Positions 27,323-35,968 of a stretch of 64,000 nt of DNA are shown piece by piece. The notes under the pieces were generated by a model that saw nothing but the letters and a program-made list of their open reading frames with translations, did no database searches and had not been told where the DNA came from. Where the stretch lies: positions 186,001 through 250,000 of the forward strand of contig NZ_BBOJ01000007.1 in assembly GCF_000974445.1 (NCBI RefSeq). The letters run 5' to 3'. This DNA is from Lentzea aerocolonigenes. Its GTDB lineage: Bacteria > Actinomycetota > Actinomycetes > Mycobacteriales > Pseudonocardiaceae. The position numbers and the translations under genes were made by a program. Position 1 is the stretch's first letter, and each line of letters begins with the position of its first letter.

Positions 27323-28342
27323 CTATTCGACTGCATTCGTCGCAAAATTATTCTGGATCCCGTTCTTCGCACCCGTACGACTCAGCAGCTTCGGCGGCAG
27401 CAACGTGAGCGACGGCGGCTCGTGGCCCGCCAGCTTGGCCATCAGCAGCTCGACCGCGTGCCGCCCGAGCACCTCGGCCGGCAGCTGGACCGACGTCACC
27501 CGCAGCCGCTCGGCGAGCTCGTCCGGGCAGATCGCCACGACGGCGACGTCCTCCGGCACCCGCCGCCCCTCGGCGCGCAGGCACTCCACGACCCAACCGA
27601 GCACCGCCTCGTTGTGCACGACCAGCGCGGTCATTCTCGGCAGCTCCCGCAGCAACGTGCTGACGACGGCGCGCACCGAGCCGTGGCGCTGCTCGGCGGG
27701 CAGAGCGGTAGACGTGACGCCGCGCCGCATGGCCGCGGCGCTGAAGCCGGTGAGGGTCCGCTGCGCGAAACCCGTGTTGCGCGTGTAGACAACGCTTGGG
27801 GCGCCGAGGAATCCGATGCTGCGGTGACCGAGCCCGGCGAGGTGGTCGACGCACCGCGCACCCGCCGCCTCGAAGTCGAGATCGACGCAGGTGAGGCCCT
27901 TGACCGTCGCCGGATGCCCCAGCAGGACGGCGGGCTTGCCGAGCTCGCGCAGCACCGGCACCCGGTCGTCGTCCATGCCCACGTCCATGACCAGGAACCC
28001 GTCGACGCCCGCCACCCGGCGCAGTCCCGCGGCACCCTGGTCGGCGGTCACCAGCAGCACGTCCATGTCGTGCGCACGGGCGGCGGTGGCCACCGCCGTC
28101 ACGAACCGCATGACCACCGGCAGGTGCACGCCCTCCCTCAACGGCAGGGCCAGCGCCAGCACGTTCGCACGGCCGGAGACGGGCTCTCTCGCGCCCACGT
28201 GCGGCCGGTAGCCGAGCTGCTGAATGCTTTCCTTCACCCGCACGCGGGTCCCGGCCGAAACCGGGCGTCTGCCGCTCAGCACGTAAGAAACCGTGCTGGG
28301 AGCTACCCCCGCGTGTTTCGCGACGTCCACGATGGTGACCAC
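27323..28342 (-). CDS. LacI-family regulator
   Basis: 339 residues. Helix-turn-helix TIVDVAKHAGVAPSTVSYVLSG followed by a hinge and a sugar-binding-type effector domain. GTG 28342 has GGAGG at 8 bases. It faces away from a second LacI gene across a 217-base region and lies upstream of GH12. A perfect copy of the TCGAAGCGCTTCGA palindrome sits 25 bases upstream of its start, so it is probably autoregulated. Hinge and effector regions differ from those of the other two LacI proteins (REPVSGRANV rather than RALAxxRS), suggesting another inducer. Confidence 0.92.
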   Translation of the reverse strand: MVTIVDVAKHAGVAPSTVSYVLSGRRPVSAGTRVRVKESIQQLGYRPHVGAREPVSGRANVLALALPLREGVHLPVVMRFVTAVATAARAHDMDVLLVTADQGAAGLRRVAGVDGFLVMDVGMDDDRVPVLRELGKPAVLLGHPATVKGLTCVDLDFEAAGARCVDHLAGLGHRSIGFLGAPSVVYTRNTGFAQRTLTGFSAAAMRRGVTSTALPAEQRHGSVRAVVSTLLRELPRMTALVVHNEAVLGWVVECLRAEGRRVPEDVAVVAICPDELAERLRVTSVQLPAEVLGRHAVELLMAKLAGHEPPSLTLLPPKLLSRTGAKNGIQNNFATNAVE

Positions 28343-28366
28343 GCCGACACCTCCGGCCAGGACGAA

Positions 28367-28380
28367 TCGAAGCGCTTCGA
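28367..28380. promoter_or_regulatory. Perfect LacI operator between two divergent LacI genes
   Basis: TCGAAGCGCTTCGA is a perfect 14-base palindrome and the best copy of the motif in the window. It lies 25 bases upstream of the LacI gene at 28342 and 180 bases upstream of the one at 28560, so it could serve autoregulation of the first or cross-regulation of both. Confidence 0.75.
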
Positions 28381-28559
28381 ACGTAATTCGGAATGTGACA
28401 CAGCCGAAACTCGCGCGTCAAGCAAATGACCCGTGTTCGACGATTTCGACGGAAACGGCGTCGATGTTCAACGGCCCGTTCGACTCCCCGGACCCTCCCG
28501 CAGCCCCCGCACGCCACCTACGATGATCGCCACCAGTCGAGACGACGAGAAGGGCGGGC

Positions 28560-29561
28560 ATGATCACAATCAAGGAGGTCGCCCGCCACGCCGGCGTGTC
28601 GATGAGCACGGTGTCCTACGTGCTCAGCGGGAAGCGGAGCATCTCGGAGGAGACCAAGCGCCGCGTCGAGCAGAGCATCGCCGCGCTCGGCTACCACCCG
28701 AACGCCGGTGCGCGGGCGCTCGCCTCGAACCGTTCGCAGGTGCTCGGCCTGGTCGTCCCGTTGCACTCCGACCAGAACCTGCCCGTCATCATGCAGTTCG
28801 TCTCGTCGATCGTGGCCTCGGCCCGCGACTACGACTACGACGTGCTGGTCCTCACCAAGGAGGCGGGGCCCGGCGAGGCGCACCGGGTCACCGCGCGGTC
28901 GATGGCGGACGCGATCATCGTGATGGACGTCGAGAGCGCGGATCCGCGCATTCCTGAGCTCCGTTCCATCGACGCGCCGGTCGTGCTGCTCGGCATGCCC
29001 GACGACCACGAGGGCCTCAGCTGCGTCGACCTCGACTTCGAGACCGCCGGCAGGCAGATGGCCGGGCACCTCGCGGAGCGCGGCCACCGGTCGATCGCGC
29101 TGATCGGCTCCCCGCCCGCCGTGTACGAACGCGGCACCAGCTACGCCGCGAGACTGCTGCACGGTTTCCAGAGCGAGACCACCAAGCGGAGCATGCCGGC
29201 CTCGGTGCACTCGTGCGCGCCCGGCTACGACTCCGTCTCGGCCTGCCTGGACGCCGTGCTGCACCCCGACCGCGGCATCACCGGCCTGGTCGTGCACAAC
29301 GAGGCGGTCCTCGGCACGCTGCTGCTCGAACTGCGGCGCCGGTCGCTCGACGTGCCCGCCGACCTGTCGGTGATCACGCTGTGCCCCGACGACGTCGCGG
29401 CGACCCTGCCCGTGCCGCTCACGTCCATCGCCGTTCCCGCGCAGGAGCTCGGAGCGATCGCCGTCGAGATGGTGATGACCAGGCTCACCCAGGAGCAGGC
29501 ACCGGAGGTTCGCCTGCTTCAGCCGCGCCTCACCGACCGCGGCAGCACCTCCGCCCGCTGA
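28560..29561 (+). CDS. LacI-family regulator
   Basis: 333 residues. Helix-turn-helix TIKEVARHAGVSMSTVSYVLSG and hinge NAGARALASNRS, almost the same as in the LacI protein at 16649, followed by a ligand-binding domain. ATG 28560 has GAAGGGCGGG upstream. Divergent from the LacI gene at 27323. No obvious target lies directly downstream except a CBM2 lipoprotein; GH95 is the next enzyme gene and has a matching operator. Confidence 0.92.
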   Translation: MITIKEVARHAGVSMSTVSYVLSGKRSISEETKRRVEQSIAALGYHPNAGARALASNRSQVLGLVVPLHSDQNLPVIMQFVSSIVASARDYDYDVLVLTKEAGPGEAHRVTARSMADAIIVMDVESADPRIPELRSIDAPVVLLGMPDDHEGLSCVDLDFETAGRQMAGHLAERGHRSIALIGSPPAVYERGTSYAARLLHGFQSETTKRSMPASVHSCAPGYDSVSACLDAVLHPDRGITGLVVHNEAVLGTLLLELRRRSLDVPADLSVITLCPDDVAATLPVPLTSIAVPAQELGAIAVEMVMTRLTQEQAPEVRLLQPRLTDRGSTSAR

Positions 29562-29576
29562 AAACGATTTCTCCTT

Positions 29577-29615
29577 CGCGTTCGACATTATTCGACTCGA
29601 ATGCGGTCGAACGCG
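29577..29615. terminator. Inverted repeat after the LacI gene, probable terminator
   Basis: CGCGTTCGAC (29577-29586) pairs with GTCGAACGCG (29606-29615). It begins 16 bases after the LacI stop. A terminator is likely, but the TTCGA-rich arms also resemble regulatory half-sites, so an operator for the next gene is possible. Confidence 0.5.
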
Positions 29616-29745
29616 GCTACATCCCATTTACGTGAAAGTCCTTCCCCACCGAACCCCTGCGTCGTAGCCTGCCCAGACGAAGATCCACCGTTCGGCCGAA
29701 CCCGATTTGGTTCGATCGCCGACACCGCCGCGCCGCAGAGGAACA

Positions 29746-30648
29746 ATGAGACGACTGCTGGGTGCCCTCACCACAAGACCCACCGGCTGGCTGTTGGCAG
29801 TCGCCGTTCTGCTCCTCGGCGCGGCCGGGGCGTGCGGAGGGGACGGTGAACAGGCGGCCCCGGCGCCCACGACGACGACACCGTACGTCCCGCAGATCAT
29901 CGAACCGCCGGACAAGACGGGGTTGACCGTGCGGCAGGTCGTCGACGTGCGCACGGTGCAGTTGTCCGACGGCGAGGAGGTGCGGGTCAAGGGACTGGCC
30001 GCACCCGACACGTGCTGGGCCGACGCGGCCGCCACGTTCGCGAGGTCGATGCTGCTGGAGAAGCCGGTCGAGACCACACCGGACGGCGAGGCGCTGGTGT
30101 CGCTGCGGCTCGCCGACGGCACCGACTACGGCCTGCTCGCCGTCGAGCTCGGCATGGTGCGCAACGAGGCGGCGGACGACCGCGCCATGAGCGAGGCCGA
30201 GAAGACCGCGTCGACCAAGAAGCTCGGCCGGTGGGGGCCACCCTGCACCGGTCAGACGTCCGCCGCACCGGCGCCGGCTCCCGGTCCGACCACCACCACG
30301 ACCACGACGGTCGCGGCCAAGCCCGTCAGCGGATGTTCCGTCGCCTACGTCATCACGGACAGGTGGCCCGGCGGTTTCCGCACCGACGTGACGATCCGCA
30401 ACACCGGCAACGCCCCGCTCAGCGGCTGGACGTTGCAGTGGAAGTTCGCGAACGGCCAGACGGTGTCGGAGATGTGGAACGCCACGTCGAAGCAGTCGGG
30501 TCCGGACGTCTCGGCGACCGCGATGAACTACAACCAGACGATCGGCGCCGGAGAGTCCGTGCTGATGGGGTTCACCGGCTCCAGCGGCAACACCAACGCC
30601 GCGCCGGGTGCCTTCAGCCTGAACGGTTTTTCCTGCAAGCTCGGCTGA
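29746..30648 (+). CDS. Cellulose-binding lipoprotein: degenerate SNase-like domain plus CBM2
   Basis: 300 residues. An N-terminal hydrophobic signal ends in GAAGACGGDG, so Cys30 may be lipid-modified, although the lipobox is weak. A Pro/Thr linker leads to residues about 58-167, whose pattern (VRQVVDVRTVQLSDGEEVRVKGLAAPDTCW, ... DGTDYGLLAVELGM) resembles staphylococcal-nuclease-like domains. The key acidic DGD is replaced by DVR and the Arg of YGR by Leu, so nuclease activity looks lost. A second Pro/Thr linker joins a C-terminal CBM2 (about 195-300, CSVAYVITDRWPGGF to SCKLG). I infer a surface protein that holds cell and cellulose together. ATG 29746 has AGAGGAAC upstream. Confidence 0.75.
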   Translation: MRRLLGALTTRPTGWLLAVAVLLLGAAGACGGDGEQAAPAPTTTTPYVPQIIEPPDKTGLTVRQVVDVRTVQLSDGEEVRVKGLAAPDTCWADAAATFARSMLLEKPVETTPDGEALVSLRLADGTDYGLLAVELGMVRNEAADDRAMSEAEKTASTKKLGRWGPPCTGQTSAAPAPAPGPTTTTTTTVAAKPVSGCSVAYVITDRWPGGFRTDVTIRNTGNAPLSGWTLQWKFANGQTVSEMWNATSKQSGPDVSATAMNYNQTIGAGESVLMGFTGSSGNTNAAPGAFSLNGFSCKLG

Positions 30649-32835
30649 TCACACGGGCACCTCGGCCAGCCCGCCGTCGAGCACCTGGCGGACGCCCGGC
30701 CGCACCTCGACGTCCGCACGCCGGTCGCGGTACCGCACCGCGACCGTGCGCCGCGCCGGGCAACCGTGCAGCGCCACCGCCGTCAGCTCACCTTCGCACC
30801 AGGTCAGGTCGACCGTGAGCCCGCCACGAGCACGCAGCCCGAGCACCGTGCCACGCCGCCACGCGGGCGGCAGCGCGGGCAGCAGCCACAGTTCGCCGAC
30901 GTGGCTCTGCAGCAGCATTTCGGCGATCGCGGCCGTGATGCCGAAGTTGCCGTCGATCTGGAACGGCGGGTGGGCGCAGAACAGGTTCCGGTAGACACCG
31001 CCACCACCCTTCGCGGTGACATCGGTGAGGAACAGGTCCAGCAGTTCCCCTGCCCGCTGCCCCTCGCCCAACCGCGCCCACAACGCCGTCTTCCAGGCCA
31101 GGGACCACCCGGTGCCCGCGTCGCCTCGCTCCAGCAACGCCTTCCCGGCCGCCGACGCGAGCTCGGGTGAGCGTTGCGGATCGATCCGCCGGCCGGGGTG
31201 CAGACCGACGAGGTGCGACACGTGCCGGTGACCCGGCTCGGCGTCCGGCAGTTCGTCCGCCCACTCGAGCAGCTGACCGCGGCTGCCGATCGGAGGAGAA
31301 GGCAGCCGTGGCAACAGGTTCCGCGCCTTCCTCACCACGTCGTCCTCGATGCCGAGGACTTCGGCGGCCGCCACCAGCCGGTCGAAGAGCTCCCACGTCA
31401 GCGTCAGGTCCATTGTGGACCCAATACCGACGGCGACCGGTTCGCCGCCGGCGAGGTAGTGGTTCTCCGGCGAGGTCGACGGCGCCGTCGTCAACGCGCC
31501 CTCGTGCTCGACGAGCCAGGCGGCACAGAACTCGGCGGCTCCGCGCAGCACCGGCCAGGCCCGCTCGCGCAACCACTCCACGTCGCCGCCGAACTCGAAG
31601 TGCTCCCACAGGTGCAGGCTGAGCCACGCCGCCGCCATCGGCCAGTTCGCCCACGCGGGATCGCCCGTGCCCGCACCGACCGGCGTGGCGAGGCACCACG
31701 GATCGCTGTTGTGGTGGGCCACCCAGCCGGGCGCCCCGTACAGGCTCCGCGCGACGTGCTCGCCCTGTGCCGCGAGCTGTTCGACGAACTCGAGCAGCGG
31801 CTCGTGGCACTCGGGCAGACCGGTCGTCTCGGCGGGCCAGTAGTTCATCTGCAGGTTGATGTTGAGCGTGTAGTTGCCGCGCCACGGCGGGTCGACGTGC
31901 GGGTTCCAGATGCCCTGCAGGTTCGCCGGCAGCGTGCCCGGCCGTGAGCTCGTGATCAGCAGGTACCGTCCGAAGTGGAACGACAGCGCCGCCAGCGCCG
32001 GGTCACGGGCCGCGATCCGTTCGTCGAGGGGCTCCTCGGGCGCGGGTCCGAGGTCGAGGTGGACGCGGTCGAACAGTTCCCGGTGCGCGGCAACGGACTC
32101 CTCCCGGAACCGGTGCCAGCCGAACTCGCGCGCCTGCTCGACGCGGGTGGTGGCGAGCCGGGCGCACTCGGCGGGATCGCGTTCCGGCTCGGCGCTGGGA
32201 CCGCGGTAGCCCGCCTCGGTCGCCACGTAGACCGTGACCACGTCCGGACCTTCGCGGTCGATCGTGGTCGCCACGGCGTACGCCATCCCGGTCGCGCCGG
32301 ACAGCCCGGCGACCTCGCCGGCGGTGAACCCGTTGCCGCCCAAGGCGTTGCTGAGCCGCACCGCCACGTCGGCAGCCCCGCGCACCCGCCAGGCCAGCAC
32401 GTGCAGGCCGGCGTGGCAGACCGCCTCCCGCAGCACGTCGGCCTCGCCCGCGCGGTAGGTCACCGAGTACACGCCGGTGCGCAGGTCGAGCGCGCGCCGG
32501 TACCCCGTCCGGGCACCACTCGTGCGGACGTCCAGCCGCAGGTCCGCGAGCGGCAGGTAGCGCGCGGTGTCCGGGCCCTGGACCGTTTTCAGCAGTGCCT
32601 CGGCCCCCACCGGATCTCCCGCCAGAGCGAGCTGCCGCGCTCGCGCCACCACGGCCGGGTCGCCGTCCGCGGGTGGCAGGGGCTCCCCCGACCACAGCCG
32701 GTCGTCGTTGAGCTGCACCAGCTCGGTGTCCACACCGCCGAACGCCATCGCGCCGAGCCTGCCGGTGCCGAGCGGCAGCGCCTCCTCCCACACCGACGCG
32801 GGCTCGCGGAACCACAGGACGTCGTCAGCGCTCAT
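30649..32835 (-). CDS. GH95 alpha-1,2-L-fucosidase
   Basis: 728 residues, no signal peptide. The GH95 layout is complete: N-terminal super-sandwich (LWFREPASVWEEALPLGTGRLG), helical linker and (alpha/alpha)6 barrel. By comparison with Bifidobacterium AfcA the catalytic residues are Asn325 and Asn327 in LNINLQMNYW, Glu457 in STSPEN and Asp628 in IDGNFG. It removes alpha-1,2-fucose (or alpha-galactose in some members), for example from fucosylated xyloglucan oligosaccharides. ATG 32835 is chosen over a longer form because of its match to family N-termini. A LacI-type operator sits 20 bases upstream. Its stop abuts that of the CBM2 lipoprotein. Confidence 0.92.
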   Translation of the reverse strand: MSADDVLWFREPASVWEEALPLGTGRLGAMAFGGVDTELVQLNDDRLWSGEPLPPADGDPAVVARARQLALAGDPVGAEALLKTVQGPDTARYLPLADLRLDVRTSGARTGYRRALDLRTGVYSVTYRAGEADVLREAVCHAGLHVLAWRVRGAADVAVRLSNALGGNGFTAGEVAGLSGATGMAYAVATTIDREGPDVVTVYVATEAGYRGPSAEPERDPAECARLATTRVEQAREFGWHRFREESVAAHRELFDRVHLDLGPAPEEPLDERIAARDPALAALSFHFGRYLLITSSRPGTLPANLQGIWNPHVDPPWRGNYTLNINLQMNYWPAETTGLPECHEPLLEFVEQLAAQGEHVARSLYGAPGWVAHHNSDPWCLATPVGAGTGDPAWANWPMAAAWLSLHLWEHFEFGGDVEWLRERAWPVLRGAAEFCAAWLVEHEGALTTAPSTSPENHYLAGGEPVAVGIGSTMDLTLTWELFDRLVAAAEVLGIEDDVVRKARNLLPRLPSPPIGSRGQLLEWADELPDAEPGHRHVSHLVGLHPGRRIDPQRSPELASAAGKALLERGDAGTGWSLAWKTALWARLGEGQRAGELLDLFLTDVTAKGGGGVYRNLFCAHPPFQIDGNFGITAAIAEMLLQSHVGELWLLPALPPAWRRGTVLGLRARGGLTVDLTWCEGELTAVALHGCPARRTVAVRYRDRRADVEVRPGVRQVLDGGLAEVPV

Positions 32836-32854
32836 GCTGTTTTCCACATCCAAA

Positions 32855-32868
32855 TCGAAGCGATTCGA
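32855..32868. promoter_or_regulatory. LacI-type operator, GH95 promoter
   Basis: TCGAAGCGATTCGA differs at one position from the perfect palindrome. It is 20 bases upstream of the GH95 start. The rest of the 277-base divergent gap holds a small ACGGGT-TTCG-ACCCGT hairpin with a UUCG-type loop (32941-32956) and the palindrome ACGAGCTCGT (32967-32976), whose roles are unclear. Confidence 0.7.
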
Positions 32869-33112
32869 CGCAACCGAGAGGAAAGCTCGCACAAGGCCTC
32901 GGCACAGTCAAGGCACGTCGGCGCGGACAAGCCGGAATCCACGGGTTTCGACCCGTTCGCCGTCGAACGAGCTCGTCCGTTCGATCCAGGTGAAATGGAA
33001 CACACATTCATCGATGGCCATTCCGCGATATGTGCCGATCTGTTCGGAACGCTAAGTTGATTTCGACGTGAATGGTGCCGCCCGGCGGTCGGGCAGATGA
33101 GTGGAGTTCGGC

Positions 33113-34300
33113 GTGACGGCGGTGCGTGAACGAGGGCGGGCACTGGCACGGGTGGGCACGCTCAGCCCGGTCGCCCGTCTGCTCGTCGGCAGCCAGCTGC
33201 TGTTCAACGTCGGCTTCTACCTCGTCGTCCCGTACCTCGCCGGTCACCTCGCGAACGACCTGGGGCTCGCGGGCTGGCTCGTCGGCCTCGTCCTGGGCCT
33301 GCGGACGTTCAGCCAGCAGGGCCTGTTCGTCCTCGGCGGCACCCTCACCGACAGGTTCGGCCCGAAACCCGTCGTCCTCGCGGGCTGCGCCGTGCGGGTG
33401 GCGGGGTTCGCCGTGCTCGCGGCCGCGACGTCGTTGCCCGGCGTGCTGGGCGGCGTGGTGCTCGTCGGCCTCGCGGGCGCGTTGTTCTCCCCCGCCGTGG
33501 AGTCGTCGCTGGCTCGTGAGGCGGGCCCGGACGGCCGCGCCGACGCGTTCTCGGTCTTCGCGGTGTGCGGTGAGATCGGTGCGGTCGCGGGTCCGCTGCT
33601 CGGCGTGGTGCTGGCCGGTCAGTTCCGCGTCGCCTGCGTCGCGGGCGCGGCGTTGTTCATCGGGATCGGGCTGCTGCACCTGCGGTTCCTGCCGCGCCTG
33701 CCCGGCGAGCACCGCGACGAACCCGTGCTGGACGGCTGGCGCGAGGTGCTCGGCAACCGGGTGTTCCTGGTGTTCGCCGCCGGTTACTCCGCCTACCTGG
33801 TGTCGTACAACCAGCTCTACCTGGCGCTGCCCGCCGAGCTGAACCGCGTGGGCGCGGACGACAGGATGCTCGGGTTGCTGTTCGCGCTCGCCTCGACGCT
33901 GATCATCCTCGGCCAGCTGCCGGTGTCCGCCCTCTCGCGCAAACTTCTCGGCAGGACCGGCGCGCTCGTCGGCGGGTTCGTCCTCATCGGACTCGCGTTC
34001 GCCGTGGTGGCGTTGCGCCCGCCGGGGGTCACGGGCGCCGTCGCGTTCGTCGTGCTGCTCATCTTCGGCCAGATGCTCGTCGTGCCACGGGCGAAGGAGC
34101 TCGTGCCCGTGCTGGCGGGCGAACGCAGGCTCGGCACGTACTTCGGTGTGCTGGCCTCCGCCGGTGGTGTGGCCGTGCTCGTGGGCAGCACGGCCGGTGG
34201 CGCCCTGCTGGAACACGGCCGCGTCGCCTGGGTCGTGCTCGCACTGCTTCCCATGGCGGGCGCCTGCGTGCTCGCCGCTCTCGCGCGCCGTGCCTGGTGA
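33113..34300 (+). CDS. Major facilitator superfamily transporter
   Basis: 395 residues with about 12 membrane segments and the MFS loop signature GGTLTDRFGPKPVV between segments 2 and 3. The second half contains SALSRKLLGRTGALVGG at the matching position. GTG 33113 is chosen over the in-frame GTG 33101 because GGAG lies 6 bases upstream. Divergent from GH95 and convergent with the GH5-CBM13 gene (adjacent stops). It resembles MDR/efflux-type MFS proteins; a sugar-uptake role is possible from context but not supported by sequence. Confidence 0.85.
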   Translation: MTAVRERGRALARVGTLSPVARLLVGSQLLFNVGFYLVVPYLAGHLANDLGLAGWLVGLVLGLRTFSQQGLFVLGGTLTDRFGPKPVVLAGCAVRVAGFAVLAAATSLPGVLGGVVLVGLAGALFSPAVESSLAREAGPDGRADAFSVFAVCGEIGAVAGPLLGVVLAGQFRVACVAGAALFIGIGLLHLRFLPRLPGEHRDEPVLDGWREVLGNRVFLVFAAGYSAYLVSYNQLYLALPAELNRVGADDRMLGLLFALASTLIILGQLPVSALSRKLLGRTGALVGGFVLIGLAFAVVALRPPGVTGAVAFVVLLIFGQMLVVPRAKELVPVLAGERRLGTYFGVLASAGGVAVLVGSTAGGALLEHGRVAWVVLALLPMAGACVLAALARRAW

Positions 34301-35719
34301 TCAGCCCGCCACGATCCGCCACTGCTGGTTGGAACTGTTGCTGTCGCTCCACTGACCGAGGTTCGACCCGCTCGCCGTGCGTCCCATGCCGTCCAGGTAC
34401 AGGCCGGTGGCACGGTTTCTGACGCGCACGTCGTTGCCCCTGCTCGTGCCGGTCACCACGGTCCACTGCTGGCTCGTGCCGGTGTTGCCGGCGCGCTGGC
34501 CCGTGTCGGAGCCGTTGGACGTGCGGCCCGCGCCGTCGAGGTAGAGCCCGGTGGACGCGTTGCGGAACCGGACGTACGCGCCGGTGTTCTCGACGATCCA
34601 CCGCTGGGTGGCGCTGCCGCTGTCGGCTTCCTGGCCTGCCGCGGAGTCGGCGGTCCGGCCCAGGCCGTCGGCGTACCGGCCGCTCCCGATGTTGCGGATC
34701 CTGACCGTGGTGGTGCTGTTCTCCGCGAGCCCCCACGCGTGGTGCAGCCGCTGCAGCCCGGACTGGTTAGTCAGCGACAACGTGGTGCCGCTGCGGGTGG
34801 TCAGGCTGTACCAGTCACCGTCGCGCAGGCCGGGCCAGTACACGCTGCCCATTCCGAGGCTGCGCAGCTTCGCGCTGACGCCGCGGACGTAGTCGGCCAT
34901 GTACGACCCGCTGGGGATGCTGTAGTCGATGGCGTCGAAGGACACGCCGTTCTTGCTGCCCGGCCCCATCGCGCCGCCCCACTCGGTGGCGATCGTGCGG
35001 CTCGCGTAGTTGCCGATGTAGCTCGCGATGTGGTCCGCCCACTGGGTTTCGCTCTCGTACCCGGCGAAGAACGAGTAGTCGTGGACCGCGAGCAACGTGC
35101 CGTTCAGCCTGCTGTCGCCGCCGACCGCCGGAACGTTCTGGGCGAGGCCGGCGCCGTCGAGGATCACCCGGCCGCGCGGAACGCTCGAGTACCTGCCGAG
35201 CCAGGAGTTGTACATGTTGTTGAGGTCGCTCGTGCCGTAGCCGTGCGGCTCGTTGATGACCTCGAAGTAGGCGTTCGGGTGGGAGCCGTACTTCGCGACG
35301 ACCTTGTCCCACATCTGGTTGAAGGCGTTGACGTTCTGCGGCCTGCCGCCGGTGTACGCCCAGTACGCCAGGATCACGTTGCCCTTGCCGAGCGCGGTGT
35401 CGATCGCCCCGGTGTAGGTGGCCCAGTAGTTGGCCACCGTCGGTTCGTTGATGGGCAACCGGACCGTGTTGGCACCGGTGATCGAGTAGAGCTGGCCGAC
35501 CACCCGGTCCGCGACGGTGGCCGCGGACGAGTAGGTGTCCGACGCGCTGAGCCCGGACGGGTACAGCACGCCGTTGACGAAGTTGTCCCTCTGGTCGGCC
35601 CAGTTCACGCCGCGGAACCCGGCCGTGGAGGCCTGTGCCGCGGTGGAGGTGCCAGCCATCACCCCCACCGCGACCAGGAGGGCCAGCAATGCGGAAAGCG
35701 CTTTCCTGAAACGACTCAT
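34301..35719 (-). CDS. Secreted GH5 glycanase with CBM13 (ricin-type) module
   Basis: 472 residues. Sec signal ending TSTAAQA, then a GH5 barrel (residues about 33-335) with FRGVNW, acid/base Glu157 in EVINEPHG and nucleophile Glu246 in ATEWGGA. Residues about 345-472 form a beta-trefoil of three repeats, each with a YLDGxGRT-like motif and a closing QQW or QRW: a CBM13. The GH5 subfamily cannot be read by eye; cellulase or mannanase-like action is likely. ATG 35719 follows GGAG at 6 bases. It faces a GntR gene across a 249-base gap carrying an 18-base perfect palindrome. Confidence 0.88.
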   Translation of the reverse strand: MSRFRKALSALLALLVAVGVMAGTSTAAQASTAGFRGVNWADQRDNFVNGVLYPSGLSASDTYSSAATVADRVVGQLYSITGANTVRLPINEPTVANYWATYTGAIDTALGKGNVILAYWAYTGGRPQNVNAFNQMWDKVVAKYGSHPNAYFEVINEPHGYGTSDLNNMYNSWLGRYSSVPRGRVILDGAGLAQNVPAVGGDSRLNGTLLAVHDYSFFAGYESETQWADHIASYIGNYASRTIATEWGGAMGPGSKNGVSFDAIDYSIPSGSYMADYVRGVSAKLRSLGMGSVYWPGLRDGDWYSLTTRSGTTLSLTNQSGLQRLHHAWGLAENSTTTVRIRNIGSGRYADGLGRTADSAAGQEADSGSATQRWIVENTGAYVRFRNASTGLYLDGAGRTSNGSDTGQRAGNTGTSQQWTVVTGTSRGNDVRVRNRATGLYLDGMGRTASGSNLGQWSDSNSSNQQWRIVAG

Positions 35720-35815
35720 CGGCTGCTCCACTGCGTTGTGTCACTGATCGAGGTCGTCCGACCGCACTGCGTGTCCGATGGCCATGAGAGCAGCCGCGCC
35801 GAGCCGCCGTCAAGA

Positions 35816-35833
35816 AAATGAGCATGCTCATTT
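35816..35833. promoter_or_regulatory. 18-base perfect palindrome between the GH5-CBM13 and GntR genes
   Basis: AAATGAGCATGCTCATTT is perfectly symmetric and unusually AT-rich for this genome. It lies 97 bases upstream of the GH5 start and 136 bases upstream of the GntR start, a natural place for an operator acting on both promoters. The sequence is unlike the TCGAAGCGCTTCGA family, so another regulator, perhaps the adjacent GntR protein, is involved. Confidence 0.6.
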
Positions 35834-35968
35834 GGGCCGCTCGGCCGGGTGTAGCCGACTCTTCTGACCTCGGTCGATTCCGCGTTCGATGGATTGTCCT
35901 GGCCGTTCGACACACCTGTACCCTCGGTGGGACGGACGAAAAGTCTTACTCATGAAGGAGCCGTCTCG

